Shown one piece after another: positions 8,355-16,773 of a stretch of 42,599 nucleotides of DNA. The notes beneath the pieces were generated by a model that was given only the letters and a program-made list of their open reading frames with translations, had not been told where the DNA came from and ran no database searches. The DNA comes from an uncultured Geobacter sp. (GTDB lineage: Bacteria > Desulfobacterota > Desulfuromonadia > Geobacterales > Geobacteraceae): positions 1 to 42,599 of the forward strand of contig CAIWTU010000095.1 of assembly GCA_903915655.1 (NCBI GenBank), given 5' to 3'. The first letter of the stretch is position 1. The number at the start of each line of letters is the position of its first letter. Both the position numbers and the translations under genes were made by a program.

Positions 8355-8396
8355 CAGATTCCGATGTCAATTGTTATTTTGATGCATAGAAGTTTG

Positions 8397-8435
8397 AAAC
8401 GGCGTTGCGATTTTTCGTGCGCCGTTTTTTATTTT
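8397..8435 (+). terminator. Rho-independent terminator after repeat ORF
   Basis: AAACGGCG (8397-8404) pairs with CGCCGTTT (8420-8427) around a 15-base loop with a further weak inner stem. The transcript then continues into TTTATTTT. Orientation fits termination of the repeat-ORF transcript. Confidence 0.7.
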
Positions 8436-8444
8436 GCTGGTTAA

Positions 8445-8807
8445 ATGGTCATATTCAAGAAGAGTCAAGCTATGTTTAGTACGCAAAAATACCGTTTTTT
8501 TACGTTCATTGTAGCTTTGACGCTACCTGTTTTCTTGATGTTCATGGGAATGCGGGTGCCGAACTTGTCTCAGCCTCAGAAGCCAAGGATAATGAATCGG
8601 GCCGTCCTTCACACTTCTGATGGCAAATCCTTTCAGCAACTTCCGGATGGCTACAAAGGCCACCTCCTTATCAAGCATCAGATACCATTTATCAGCGCTG
8701 CTCCCCGTTTGTATTCACCCCCGTTACCACACTCTTCGGCTCTACCTCATGTGCCACCTGCAACATCAATATCTCGTGCTCCTCCTGTCTTTTCCCGCAA
8801 TGCATAG
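8445..8807 (+). CDS. Hypothetical small membrane-anchored protein
   Basis: Up to 120 residues; an internal ATG at 8472 (MFSTQKYRFF) is an equally likely start. One hydrophobic segment (FFTFIVALTLPVFLMFMGM) near the N-terminus is followed by a soluble part that is Pro/Ser-rich at the end. No family recognised. It sits between the terminator of the repeat ORF and the IS element and has no strong ribosome site, so it may not be a real gene. Confidence 0.3.
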   Translation: MVIFKKSQAMFSTQKYRFFTFIVALTLPVFLMFMGMRVPNLSQPQKPRIMNRAVLHTSDGKSFQQLPDGYKGHLLIKHQIPFISAAPRLYSPPLPHSSALPHVPPATSISRAPPVFSRNA

Positions 8808-8879
8808 GCAACTGTGCCAATAGTGTTCTGGATATCAACAGGTTTTCGTTGACGTCCATTTCCGGCTCTATTGGTTAAT

Positions 8880-10143
8880 TGTTGAGTGCCACTACATCGA
8901 TAACGGTTTTATGTGTCATGACATCGCTAACACTCAGTTGATTTAACGTAATTTGTAGTTGAATTCATCAACCTGGTTTTTGTCCAGGAAGAGTTTCAGT
9001 TTCTGCTCTTTGACATCGATAGTAGCCACCACGTATTCAAGCATTGTCTCCGGCGGAACCGAGAATAATTCTCCGAAGATATTCAATTTAAGATCGCTGC
9101 GAATTAGGCGCACAACGTGATATTTGCCCGCCTCCGGTTTATCTAACCGATACTTGGGAGGGTTCTCTTCTGTTGGAAACCTCAATTTGGTGTTGGAAGT
9201 GGCAAGGGCTTTCAGCGGCGTATCACCTTTAAGTTTGCTATAGCGATACTTACTGTTATGACGTTGTTCGAACACCAGTGAACCTGATCGCAGGTCTTCT
9301 AATGATTTCATAAGGACTTTGCCGAGAAACCTCTGCTGATAACGGTCGTTGAAGTTCTCTATCATTCCGTTTCTCCATGGCTCGGCCATTGGAATAAACC
9401 AGGTTTCAACACCGTTGAGTAAACAAAGCCGGATAAGCGGTCCCATTCCACGGGGATGTGTCGGGCTTCCAAAGAAAGACATTGCATTGTCAACCTGGAT
9501 GCGATCTGGGATTCCCATCCGTTTCCATGCACCCCAGAATCCATCAAGTATCATTTGACCTGACTTGGTAGGGGCAGGATGCAAGCCACATCTGACAGTT
9601 GCTGTATCGACGATATTCAAGCTATAGAAACGAACCGGGCCCTTCAGGTAACACGGACCAACAAGATCAGCTTGATGGGTCTGATTCGGTAATGTTGAAG
9701 GCAGAACAGGGTATACCGTGCCCTTGGCTTCATATTTACCCGTCCGTCGATGTGTCAGTTCGTTTTTGGAAAGAATCCGGTTGATTGTCCTGACCGACGG
9801 TAACTGTTTGACGCCAAGGTCTTCCATCTCCCACAGGATTGCTTGGGCACCACAGAACAGATCCTGATTATAGAGATTGAGTCTAACCATTTTAACGATT
9901 TCCTCGATCTCAGATGACATATGGTTTGGAGACGCAAGAGGCCGACGAGAACGCTCCTCACACCACAAGAGCTCGTTTTCGGTGTATCGCTTGACCCATT
10001 TATACAGCCAGAACTTTGACTTGCCGAGCGATGTGCAGATGGATTCAGGTCTCTCGCCATTCTTGAACCTCTGAACGGCCAGAATCCGATGATGCTTGAT
10101 TACATCTTCCACGAACACCTCCATATTCAATAGGGTGTTCACA
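8880..10143 (-). mobile_element. IS481-like insertion sequence
   Basis: A single transposase nearly fills the element. Possible ends begin TGTTGAGTGCC at 8880 and, on the other strand, TGTGAACACCC ending at 10143. These match only partly, so the exact ends are approximate. No target duplication was identified. The right end lies immediately before the truncated DUF2127 gene. Confidence 0.55.
8943..10142 (-). CDS. DDE (rve-type) transposase, IS481-like
   Basis: 399 residues. An N-terminal helix-turn-helix region (about 15-60, SICTSLGKSKFWLYKWVKRY) is followed by an integrase-type catalytic core with all three acidic residues: Asp in HQADLVG (about 158), Asp in IQVDNAMSF (about 218) and Glu in WRNGMIENFNDRY (about 265). 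The length and full DDE set suggest an intact enzyme. I chose the IS481 group from the single ORF and HTH-rve layout; an IS3-like orphan is the alternative. Confidence 0.85.
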   Translation of the reverse strand: MNTLLNMEVFVEDVIKHHRILAVQRFKNGERPESICTSLGKSKFWLYKWVKRYTENELLWCEERSRRPLASPNHMSSEIEEIVKMVRLNLYNQDLFCGAQAILWEMEDLGVKQLPSVRTINRILSKNELTHRRTGKYEAKGTVYPVLPSTLPNQTHQADLVGPCYLKGPVRFYSLNIVDTATVRCGLHPAPTKSGQMILDGFWGAWKRMGIPDRIQVDNAMSFFGSPTHPRGMGPLIRLCLLNGVETWFIPMAEPWRNGMIENFNDRYQQRFLGKVLMKSLEDLRSGSLVFEQRHNSKYRYSKLKGDTPLKALATSNTKLRFPTEENPPKYRLDKPEAGKYHVVRLIRSDLKLNIFGELFSVPPETMLEYVVATIDVKEQKLKLFLDKNQVDEFNYKLR

Positions 10144-10145
10144 GT

Positions 10146-10451
10146 ATGGCGTGGTGGCTAACCGATACACGGTTATGGGTATTGTCGGCATCAGCTATTC
10201 TGTATGCCACCGTAAGGTTTGTTGAGGCATACGGATTATGGCGACGACAGTCATGGGCTGAGTGGTTCGCGGTACTGACGGGAGGAATTTATATTCCGAT
10301 TGAAATGTTTGAACTTCTGAAAGGTGTAACGTGGGCAAAAGTTGTCGTATTGGCCGTTAATACGGGGATCGTTGGTTACCTGGCGTATGTATTGATTACC
10401 TCGCGTAATAATCGAAAAATTTACCACAAGCATAAGCACTCCGCTAATTGA
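10146..10451 (+). pseudogene. DUF2127 membrane protein, 5' end removed by the IS
   Basis: The readable 101 residues match the C-terminal part of DUF2127 integral membrane proteins: VRFVEAYGLWRRQSWAEW, then an IPIEMFELLKG segment and a final hydrophobic helix. Complete members are longer and have additional N-terminal helices. The reading frame runs directly into the end of the insertion sequence, where it meets a stop (10131-10133), so the 5' part has been lost. The missing part is not found on the other side of the IS. It lies 17 bases before lgt, so an IS-derived or internal promoter would now serve lgt. Confidence 0.65.
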
Positions 10452-10468
10452 AAACGTGAGAATAAATC

Positions 10469-11248
10469 ATGCAATTCCCATCAATTGACCCCGTATTTCT
10501 GAGTATTGGCCCACTTCAATTCCGCTGGTATGGGTTAATGTATGTTCTCAGCTTCATCGCTACCTACTATATTTTACGAGCAGAGTCTCACAGGAAAAAA
10601 CTGCCCTTATCTTCAAATGACATCGCTGACTTGGTCTTTTATGGCGCAGTGGGTGTTGTGCTGGGTGGGCGAGTAGGTTATATCATTTTTTATAATCTTG
10701 ATTTTTATGTTACCAACCCGTTACGAATCTTCGCTGTTTGGGAAGGTGGCATGTCATTTCATGGCGGTTTTTTTGGTGTTATTACTGCTTTCTTGCTGTA
10801 TTCAAACCGGAAAAGCATTCCATTCTTCAAGCTGATAGATATGGCATCACAATGTGCCCCGGTTGGTTTGGGATTGGGTAGAATTGGAAACTTTATCAAC
10901 GGGGAACTATACGGCAGGCAAACCGATATGCCTTGGGGGATTATCTTTCCTGACGGGAGTGGAGTACCACGCCATCCGTCTCAGCTCTATGAGGCATTTT
11001 TAGAGGGCGTAATACTTTTTCTGGTTGTCCGCTTTGCAGCACGGAGATCATCTGTTACCGGTATTCAGGCTTGGACTTTCTGTGCTGGGTATGGACTGTT
11101 TCGTTTCATTATCGAATTTTTTAGATTACCGGATGCGCAATTAGGAATTTTTTTTGGGATGTTTTCAATGGGGCAACTTCTCAGTCTACCAATGTTTGTT
11201 CTTGGTACGGTCATGGTTATCAGGCTTTATAGTCAGCGCTCCGTATAG
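10469..11248 (+). CDS. lgt: Prolipoprotein diacylglyceryl transferase
   Basis: Inner-membrane enzyme that transfers diacylglycerol from phosphatidylglycerol to the lipobox cysteine of prolipoproteins. It has 259 residues and about seven membrane segments. The signature GRIGNFINGELYG lies at 137-149, and the conserved SFHGG (His98) and RHPSQLYEA are present. The length is normal and nothing is missing. The region is noticeably more AT-rich than recBCD, and lgt lies between an IS and truncated genes inside the island, so it may be an acquired extra copy rather than the only lgt. Confidence 0.95.
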   Translation: MQFPSIDPVFLSIGPLQFRWYGLMYVLSFIATYYILRAESHRKKLPLSSNDIADLVFYGAVGVVLGGRVGYIIFYNLDFYVTNPLRIFAVWEGGMSFHGGFFGVITAFLLYSNRKSIPFFKLIDMASQCAPVGLGLGRIGNFINGELYGRQTDMPWGIIFPDGSGVPRHPSQLYEAFLEGVILFLVVRFAARRSSVTGIQAWTFCAGYGLFRFIIEFFRLPDAQLGIFFGMFSMGQLLSLPMFVLGTVMVIRLYSQRSV

Positions 11249-11280
11249 TCAATCCGCTGAAAATTCAGCCTGGAGATGTC

Positions 11281-11526
11281 ATGACAACCAGTGTACGAGT
11301 ATCATTCAAAGATTTTCTGGCAACATATCCGGTTATTTTGGTTGAAGGTGCCGTTATCGAACGATTACGGCGTTCGGCCGGAGTCAACCTTGATGAACAT
11401 GTGGTGAATTCTGCCTTGATCTACAATGATGAAGGCCGGCCGGCTCTGGAGGCTATCTGTTGTCAATATTTAGAAATTGGTCTGCGCTACCATTTGCCGC
11501 TATTGCTCTCAACACATACGTGGCGT
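11281..11526 (+). pseudogene. Homocysteine S-methyltransferase, N-terminal fragment
   Basis: About 82 residues resemble the start of the homocysteine S-methyltransferase family: FLATYPVILVEGAVIERLRR, a substrate-domain helix, and YHLPLLLSTHTWR. The remaining about 200 residues, including the zinc-binding cysteines, are missing. Beyond about 11526 the frame runs into the opposite-strand IHF gene, whose stop is at 11538, so the break point is within about 12 bases. It marks an old recombination junction. Confidence 0.65.
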
Positions 11527-11537
11527 GTAATATTTGC

Positions 11538-11816
11538 TTACCCACCGTTTACAGCCGACTTCAATAGAGTACTGGGTTTAAATGTGAGTACACTACGAGC
11601 ATCGATAGTGATGGCTTCCCCGGTTTGAGGATTCCTCCCCTTGCGTGCATGCTTCTTTTTCACCTCGAATTTACCGAACCCTGATATTTTGATATCCTCA
11701 CCGTCTTCGAGAGTTGATTTCAGTATGCTGAAGACCGATTCCACCATGTCAATGGATTCTCTTTTCGTGATTCCGCAATTTTCTGCGATTTTTTCAACGA
11801 TATCAGCCTTGGTCAT
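11538..11816 (-). CDS. ihfA: IHF alpha-like DNA-bending protein, copy 1
   Basis: HU/IHF fold of about 92 residues. The ATG at 11816 has a GGAG site and is preferred over the TTG 15 bases upstream. The DNA-binding arm motif GRNPQTGEAITI and the central ISGFGKFEVKKK are intact. Sequence details (KADIVEKIAENCGITKRES and TFKPS near the end) favour the alpha subunit. IHF binds integrase attachment sites and transfer origins, which suits its place between hipA and the attachment region. It is one of three HU/IHF paralogues in the window, with 20689-20967 and 21066-21368. Confidence 0.9.
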   Translation of the reverse strand: MTKADIVEKIAENCGITKRESIDMVESVFSILKSTLEDGEDIKISGFGKFEVKKKHARKGRNPQTGEAITIDARSVLTFKPSTLLKSAVNGG

Positions 11817-11858
11817 TTTCGCTCCAATCAACTTGAGGTAGTTTTCTCTATCATTATC

Positions 11859-11883
11859 CCCCTCCCCCGACTCGGGGGAGGGG
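11859..11883 (-). terminator. GC-rich hairpin after hipA
   Basis: Perfect 12-base arms (11859-11870 and 11872-11883) with a one-base centre, 28 bases past the hipA stop. The leftward tail is not T-rich, so this is a weak or Rho-assisted terminator, or a GC-rich repeat. Confidence 0.45.
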
Positions 11884-11910
11884 AAAGGGGGGTAGTTATT
11901 TCTTCGTTTT

Positions 11911-13230
11911 TCAGTTGGCGTGTTTCAAACGGTTACGCACGCCTTTCATTCCGTCGAATATGGACTGAGCAACTTCTTCAGGAAATGATGATGGCAACAT
12001 TCCCTGCACATTCTCAATAACAAAATCCATCTTCTCAAGCAACTCATTGATAATAGACTCCATCTCATCTACCGGAAACCCGCAGACACGTGCTGTAGAC
12101 AGCCAATGACGGAGTTGTATTTTTTCCCACTGGTAATGTGTGCTTTTTCCCCTGACAGCCATAGCCATCTTCATTTTCTGTGATTCAACCTGTCTCTTTG
12201 TTACAAGTGGATACGCAGACATGACATCATAGATGGGAGCAAGCTGAAAGCTGCCGCCTGGCAGCAGGAAGATGCTGAAGTTCTTTGCGTGGCCATCAAT
12301 GGCGCCGAGTAGCCAGAACAGCACCTGGGTCTTGAGAAACGAGCTCCGATCTGCCAGTGCGTTAGCCGATCCCAGAAGCAGGGTCATGATTCGCTCAACA
12401 CCCGGACCGCCATCGCTTTCATATTTCAAGGCCGGCGATATGTTTAACGCCTGGCACATATCTTCTTGCGGCAAACGAATTAACCAGGAACGGTCATCGG
12501 CCCACCTTCGATCAAATCGCTCTACCACCAGAACCTTTACGTCTTCGAATGTTGCTATCTCAGCGTTGGCAACCGGAATGCCGTAGGCTTTCAGAATCAG
12601 ATGGCACAACCATTCGTTTTCCACGCTGTCTGTCAGATCCATACCGCTGTGTGCGATCTTGCCGATGGGGAGCTTGAATATGTGACTGGTTGGAGTGACA
12701 CCGAGTGGGCGGTGCCATCTGTCATTCAATCGAAGCAGGGCTGTCTTTTCCTGTGCGCCGGCAATTGAGATGCGGAAGTCGTCATCGCCTTTCATACCGA
12801 GCGGCATGGTAGCGTAATTGCGTAACACTTCGGCGATTTGTGTATCGGTGAGTTCTTCGGCGTCAATGCGTCGCACATCAATGGAGGCTGCATCTTCGGG
12901 GAGAAGTTGCAGGGCTCCGACGCAATCCCGACCAACATGCCAGAGAAGATCAAAGCAGCGATTGCTCTTTGCCCCGAATCGGGCCTGAATTCTGCTGCGT
13001 ATCGGTTGGCTGTCCGGTAGCAGGTTGTCAAAGAAGTTTTCTACCACATCGCCAATGTAAACCTTTTGACTGAGAGGCATGGAGAGTGATAACGGTCGTC
13101 TCAATTCAGAATGCAGCCATTCATCGCCGTATTCAAAACGGAGCTGTCCGACAGCGGTCCGAGTAAGACATCCTACGTTCTGACCGTTCATAAAGAGGTG
13201 AAGATCGGCTGTAATCTTTGGCCGTGCCAT
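11911..13230 (-). CDS. hipA: HipA-family kinase toxin
   Basis: Serine/threonine kinase toxin of a type II toxin-antitoxin pair; HipA of E. coli phosphorylates glutamyl-tRNA synthetase. It has 439 residues, as expected. The HipA N-terminal subdomain is followed by the kinase entry segment FRISIAGAQEKTALL (about 152-166). The catalytic Asp312 with HAKN (314-317) and the metal-binding Asp335 in YDVMS are present, so it looks active. The ATG follows the hipB stop directly (TAAATG), so it is translationally coupled. It lies beside the integrase gene, a common place for island-maintenance modules. A 63-bp copy of its residues 142-161 occurs at 35738-35800. Confidence 0.93.
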   Translation of the reverse strand: MARPKITADLHLFMNGQNVGCLTRTAVGQLRFEYGDEWLHSELRRPLSLSMPLSQKVYIGDVVENFFDNLLPDSQPIRSRIQARFGAKSNRCFDLLWHVGRDCVGALQLLPEDAASIDVRRIDAEELTDTQIAEVLRNYATMPLGMKGDDDFRISIAGAQEKTALLRLNDRWHRPLGVTPTSHIFKLPIGKIAHSGMDLTDSVENEWLCHLILKAYGIPVANAEIATFEDVKVLVVERFDRRWADDRSWLIRLPQEDMCQALNISPALKYESDGGPGVERIMTLLLGSANALADRSSFLKTQVLFWLLGAIDGHAKNFSIFLLPGGSFQLAPIYDVMSAYPLVTKRQVESQKMKMAMAVRGKSTHYQWEKIQLRHWLSTARVCGFPVDEMESIINELLEKMDFVIENVQGMLPSSFPEEVAQSIFDGMKGVRNRLKHAN

Positions 13231-13482
13231 TTACCAGGTGTCTCCCGTGCTTTCTATCGCAGGTTTCTGACGAGGTTGAATATTCAGTTCAAGGTCAAGG
13301 GCTGCGAGGAGTCGAAAAAGTGTGTTCAATTCAGTTCCCGGATTTCCTTTTTCAATTTTGGATATAGTGTGCTGTTCCATGCCTACCGAATGCCCGACAG
13401 CTTTCTGCGACATCCCCTTATGCTTGCGTTCTGCCCGCAATGCCTGGCCCAGGGTTTCTGGAGAGCTGATTTTCTGGATCAT
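13231..13482 (-). CDS. hipB: HipB-type HTH antitoxin
   Basis: About 83 residues from the ATG at 13482, which has an AGGAG site seven bases away; the frame is open to 13527. The XRE helix-turn-helix is clear (GMSQKAVGHSVGMEQHTISKIEKG) and is followed by the short strand segment LDLELNIQP typical of HipB dimers. It neutralises HipA and represses the operon. Two palindromes lie upstream (13543-13553 and 13586-13601) as candidate operators. Confidence 0.9.
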   Translation of the reverse strand: MIQKISSPETLGQALRAERKHKGMSQKAVGHSVGMEQHTISKIEKGNPGTELNTLFRLLAALDLELNIQPRQKPAIESTGDTW

Positions 13483-13542
13483 TTCTGACTCCTGCTGCAA
13501 TTCGGGAATAGCAATCTTCCTGAACAAAAATATACCTTGAAA

Positions 13543-13601
13543 GACATAATGTCAAAATATATTCGTAACGACATAACCCAAATTCATATTCTATCGAATA
13601 T
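13543..13601 (-). promoter_or_regulatory. Two palindromes in the hipBA control region
   Basis: GACAT-A-ATGTC at 13543-13553 and ATATTC-TATC-GAATAT at 13586-13601 lie between hipB and the 3' end of the integrase gene. They are AT-rich dyads suited to HipB-type operators. The two sequences differ, so they may bind different proteins. Confidence 0.4.
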
Positions 13602-13610
13602 AGAGTATGC

Positions 13611-14954
13611 CTACTGCTGAGCAGCAGATTGTTCTATTGATTGTTTGGGTGACAATAGTTCGAGGAGGAGAGCTTCCCACTTCAGAAGGGCAGCTTTTTT
13701 CTCGTTATCATAGCGATACTTATTGTAGACACCGATAATTCCAGGCTTTGTGTGGTTTAGTATTTCTTCAGCATGTTCGTCAGATACTCCAACTCTTGGC
13801 ATATTGGTACGAGCGGTACGCCGGAGATCGTGAGGAGTCCATGGAGTCATACCGAAGTAAGGAGATTTTCTTGCTTTTATTTTTCTAGTGCCAACTACTT
13901 TAATTATTTCATCGGATAGGTAGCCTCTGGTTATTGCCTGGGCAAGCGTGTTGACGGCAACATGTCCGGTGCCTCCCTTCTCTGAAGGGAAAATATGACC
14001 CTTCCTGTTTCCAATAAGAGACATGGCGGTGTCTGTCAGGTAGACTCGATGTTCCCGGCCGTTTTTTGCAACTTTCGCAGGAATCGTCCACCACCTATCG
14101 ATAATTTGATCGCTGTGCATCTGCGCAACTTCACCGGAACGTTGTGCTGTGACAAGAATCATTTTGAGAGCACGTTTCACTGAATCCGATGAAGGCGATT
14201 TTGAAATTGCATTCCATACTTGGGGAACCTCGATGTCATCCAGAACACGATCACAAACATTTGCTATGGCCTTTGGAACTGCCTTTGTGATCTGTAAAAA
14301 TGGTTGAGTTTCAACCCATTCCCGAAGTAATGCATATTCAAAAATTTGCCTGCCCGCTTTAAGAACATTTCCTGATTGCCCTGGCGCACGTGCCGCGACA
14401 TCTTGTATAAGAGCAATGGCATCTCTACGGCGAATTTCTGTAATGAGTTTTTTGCCCATGACCGGAATTATTCCGCTTTTTGCAGTATAGAGAAAATTCC
14501 TTTGAGTCTGGAGCCCATGGTTTTCTTTTGAATACTTTACATAGTAGACTGCGACGAGTTGTTCAACTGTTGTCGGAATGAAATCTTCAGGAATACCTTC
14601 GTCAATGAGGAGTTCGAAGGTGTATTGAATCAGGGCATTCGTTGTGGCTTCAACTTCCTCAGTCTTTTTTCTTAATTCCTCAGTAAGGGTCTTCTTTTGC
14701 TCGCGTGGATCGATGCCGTTCTTTACAAGCTTATATGCTTCGTTGTAAGCTATCCTCGCATTAGCAAGTGAGCAATCCGGATAATGACCAAGAAGTACGT
14801 ACCCTTTGCTCTTGTTCAACTCAAACAGATATACAAAAGCTTTGGCTCCAGAGGGAAGTATCTGCAGAGCAAATCCACGGCCCTCTCTGAGGTAGTATCT
14901 TTTGTCTTTGGGTTTTGCAGCGGCGATGGCCTTTTCCGTGAATTGCTTGCCCAT
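13611..14954 (-). CDS. int: P4-type tyrosine integrase of the island
   Basis: Site-specific recombinase of 447 residues from the ATG at 14954, chosen for its AAGGA site over 15044. It has the arm-binding (DUF4102) domain at about 4-90, the core-binding domain at about 125-215, and the catalytic domain after it with Arg272 (TAQRSGE), His375-x-x-Arg378 (HDLRR), His401 (NHT) and Tyr410 or Tyr413. The set appears complete. Its 5' end faces the tRNA-Gly fragment at 15174-15218. Upstream, four GTTTCCGTTT units (14971-15032) could be its arm-type sites. Such integrases insert into tRNA 3' ends. Confidence 0.93.
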   Translation of the reverse strand: MGKQFTEKAIAAAKPKDKRYYLREGRGFALQILPSGAKAFVYLFELNKSKGYVLLGHYPDCSLANARIAYNEAYKLVKNGIDPREQKKTLTEELRKKTEEVEATTNALIQYTFELLIDEGIPEDFIPTTVEQLVAVYYVKYSKENHGLQTQRNFLYTAKSGIIPVMGKKLITEIRRRDAIALIQDVAARAPGQSGNVLKAGRQIFEYALLREWVETQPFLQITKAVPKAIANVCDRVLDDIEVPQVWNAISKSPSSDSVKRALKMILVTAQRSGEVAQMHSDQIIDRWWTIPAKVAKNGREHRVYLTDTAMSLIGNRKGHIFPSEKGGTGHVAVNTLAQAITRGYLSDEIIKVVGTRKIKARKSPYFGMTPWTPHDLRRTARTNMPRVGVSDEHAEEILNHTKPGIIGVYNKYRYDNEKKAALLKWEALLLELLSPKQSIEQSAAQQ

Positions 14955-14968
14955 TTTGATCCTTTTTT

Positions 14969-15033
14969 GTGTTTCCGTTTTGTTTCCGTTTGCTCTTTTC
15001 AAACAGGCCGTGTTTCCGTTTTGTTTCCGTTTG
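14969..15033. repeat. 24-bp direct repeats upstream of int, possible arm sites
   Basis: The 24-base unit at 14969-14992 recurs exactly at 15010-15033. Each contains two GTTTCCGTTT decamers 11 bases apart (14971, 14982, 15012, 15023). Their helical-turn spacing and position between int and the att core suggest arm-type integrase sites. Confidence 0.75.
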
Positions 15034-15173
15034 GTAGTTGGCAAGCGGGGAATAATTTTGAAACAAACAGATACACAAAATAGGATAAATTCACTTACAA
15101 GTCAAGGACATATGAGATATGATTGAGGCACTTGGAAACACCTGTAAAACTTTTGAAACATCCGCCTGCAAAA

Positions 15174-15218
15174 TTGCCAAGGTTGAAGTCGCGGGTTCGA
15201 ATCCCGTTTCCCGCTCCA
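15174..15218 (+). other. tRNA-Gly(GCC) 3' fragment, attachment site
   Basis: Forty-five bases match the 3' part of tRNA-Gly(GCC), from the anticodon loop (TTGCCAA) through the T arm (GGGTTCGAATCCC) to the acceptor strand and CCA. The 5' half is absent, so this is not a functional tRNA gene. It is the duplicated end left when an element integrates into the tRNA. The tRNA's normal terminator follows at 15229-15258, so the original chromosome downstream lies to the right and the island to the left. The intact tRNA should lie at the other end, outside this window. Confidence 0.85.
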
Positions 15219-15228
15219 AATATTTCAG

Positions 15229-15258
15229 GGGGTTAGACAAATTGTCTAGCCCCTTTTT
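15229..15258 (+). terminator. Terminator of the former tRNA-Gly gene
   Basis: GGGGTTAGACAA pairs with TTGTCTAGCCCC (one G-T wobble) and is followed by five T residues at 15254-15258. A classic Rho-independent terminator directly after the tRNA fragment. Confidence 0.88.
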
Positions 15259-15276
15259 CTCATTCTTGTCTACTGT

Positions 15277-15298
15277 GCATCCGTTTTTGCATCCGTTT
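15277..15298. repeat. Second pair of decamers, right of the att core
   Basis: GCATCCGTTT occurs at 15277-15286 and 15289-15298, in the same orientation and with similar spacing to the GTTTCCGTTT units near int. It looks like a second arm of an attachment site. Confidence 0.5.
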
Positions 15299-15299
15299 G

Positions 15300-15789
15300 A
15301 CTTTGGTTAGCCCAGAAACGTTGTGAGATATTTTGAAAAATGCTGCAACATGCCAAGTCTGGTTGCTTTCACCCAACTCATCTCACTTCCTCACTCCAGG
15401 ATGCTATCCAATATACTGCTGCTACCGCTTTGAGGCGTTAACTTCAATGAGTTGAGCGCTCCGGATATCAGGTCTTGCCTTGCCACGCATGCTCGACCTC
15501 CTCTCCACGGCCATATAGCTGGTTCGCTGTTCGCTACGTACACGGATTCTGCCTCATGCTTCCTCCGTACACCCCATTACTGGTAATACCCTTGCCTTGT
15601 TGGCGTTGCCCTTTTAAACTCCTTTCGTCAGCTTGACTCAACATTCTCCGGTGAAATATATTAAAATAATTCGTTATCTTGTTTGTTCCCTTTTATTTCA
15701 ACGCCCATTGCCATTTCATAGCCTCCTGAAGTTGTTTTTAAATGAACCTTAAAGCGGCTTTGCGGCCTCCGGCGGCTTTGAGGTCATTG
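15300..15789. other. Gene-free stretch, no convincing ORF
   Basis: About 490 bases with stop codons in all frames. The part at 15360-15590 is GC-balanced with several local dyads and looks like a structured RNA or a mobile-element remnant, but I cannot assign a family. The rest is AT-rich. Confidence 0.4.
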
Positions 15790-16110
15790 GACTCGCATAT
15801 TGGGTCAGAGTCGATGTTATCGGGATCCACCCAGGAAGAACCTGCTCCATCTCATATTCCTGACGCGAACCGCGGGCGATAATCGGTTTAGCCCATTCTT
15901 CAATCGGTTTCCCCTTCTCACCCCAGTAATGTTCTTCGAGATTCCATCTACCTCAATTCTTGAGTTTGAGGGGGGACAAGACCCAGTGCGGACGCATCGA
16001 GCCGCACCGATTCGATCTCGCCGGGGACCAGATCCCATAACCCGATTGCGCGGAACGTGACGAAAAGATCACTTCCCAGTATACGGTAGCGCTCATCAAT
16101 TCCGGGGTCG
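15790..16110 (-). pseudogene. Frameshifted remnant of an unrecognised gene
   Basis: Protein-like sequence is spread over three leftward frames: YRILGSDLFVTFRAIGLWD and nearby (about 15960-16110), then EEHYWGEKGKPIEEWAKPII through EMEQVLPGW (about 15840-15945), then an acidic tail DPDNIDSDPICESNDLKAAG (about 15780-15840). These continue each other only if at least two single-base shifts and a stop are ignored. I do not recognise the family. The decay is clear; the function is unknown. Confidence 0.5.
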
Positions 16111-16284
16111 CTTCAGAAAATGGAATTTATAGTCCGTATTAAGGGTATTTATCAGAGTATACGCACGATCAGCGGGTTGACTCACTCTCAGTAACGGGTT
16201 ACCCTGCCGCAACACGTCGGTGTCAGGTAATGAGTTTCATCGCAGCTTTCAAGTCAGCCTTTGTTCTCCATGAAGAACACAATT

Positions 16285-16701
16285 CTATTCCCCGATGATC
16301 TTTACAAGCACCCTCTTTCTACGTTTACCGTCGAACTCTCCGTAGAAGATCTGCTCCCAAGGTCCCAGGTCCAGTTGCCCCTCCGTCACCGCAACCACAA
16401 CCTCCCGTCCCATAATGGTGCGTTTGAGATGAGCGTCGGCGTTGTCTTCATAACCGTTATGACGGTAGCGCGAGTAGGGCTTCTCGGGCGCCAACCCCTC
16501 CAGCCACTCCTCGATGTCCTGGTGCAGGCCGGGTTCATCGTCGTTGATAAACAGGCTGGCGGTGATGTGCATGGCGTTACAAAGCAACAGACCCTCGCTG
16601 ATGCCACTCTCCTGCAGACAGTCCGCAACAGTCCGGGTGATGTTGATCAACTCCCGGCGTTGCCCGGTTTCGAACCAGAGTTCCTTGCGGTATGTTTTCA
16701 T
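16285..16701 (-). CDS. YjbQ-family (UPF0047) protein
   Basis: 138 residues, the normal size of the YjbQ/UPF0047 family. The conserved core is complete: [53 protein letters not shown] and the closing [15 protein letters not shown]. Members fold as trimers with a metal site formed by the His and Asp residues, and some have weak thiamine-phosphate synthase activity; the true role is unsettled. It lies in the same orientation as a thiamine-binding-type gene 270 bases upstream, with a broken nitroreductase between them. Confidence 0.92.
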   Translation of the reverse strand: MKTYRKELWFETGQRRELINITRTVADCLQESGISEGLLLCNAMHITASLFINDDEPGLHQDIEEWLEGLAPEKPYSRYRHNGYEDNADAHLKRTIMGREVVVAVTEGQLDLGPWEQIFYGEFDGKRRKRVLVKIIGE

Positions 16702-16773
16702 GGATCACTCTCCGTCGAAATATTCAGAGTAATTGATTGTGCCCCACTTTCTCAAATTGCGGGTTTTCTGCCG

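Noticed and set aside
15174-15218. Functional tRNA-Gly gene
   Set aside because: Only the 3' half is present; the D arm and acceptor 5' strand are absent from the preceding sequence.
14969-15298. Replication origin iterons
   Set aside because: The decamers are few, no Rep gene is nearby, and they flank an integrase and tRNA att core, so arm sites explain them better.
15800-16060. Rightward 86-codon frame
   Set aside because: The protein-like signal is on the minus strand, in broken frames. The rightward reading is low-complexity and has no ribosome site.
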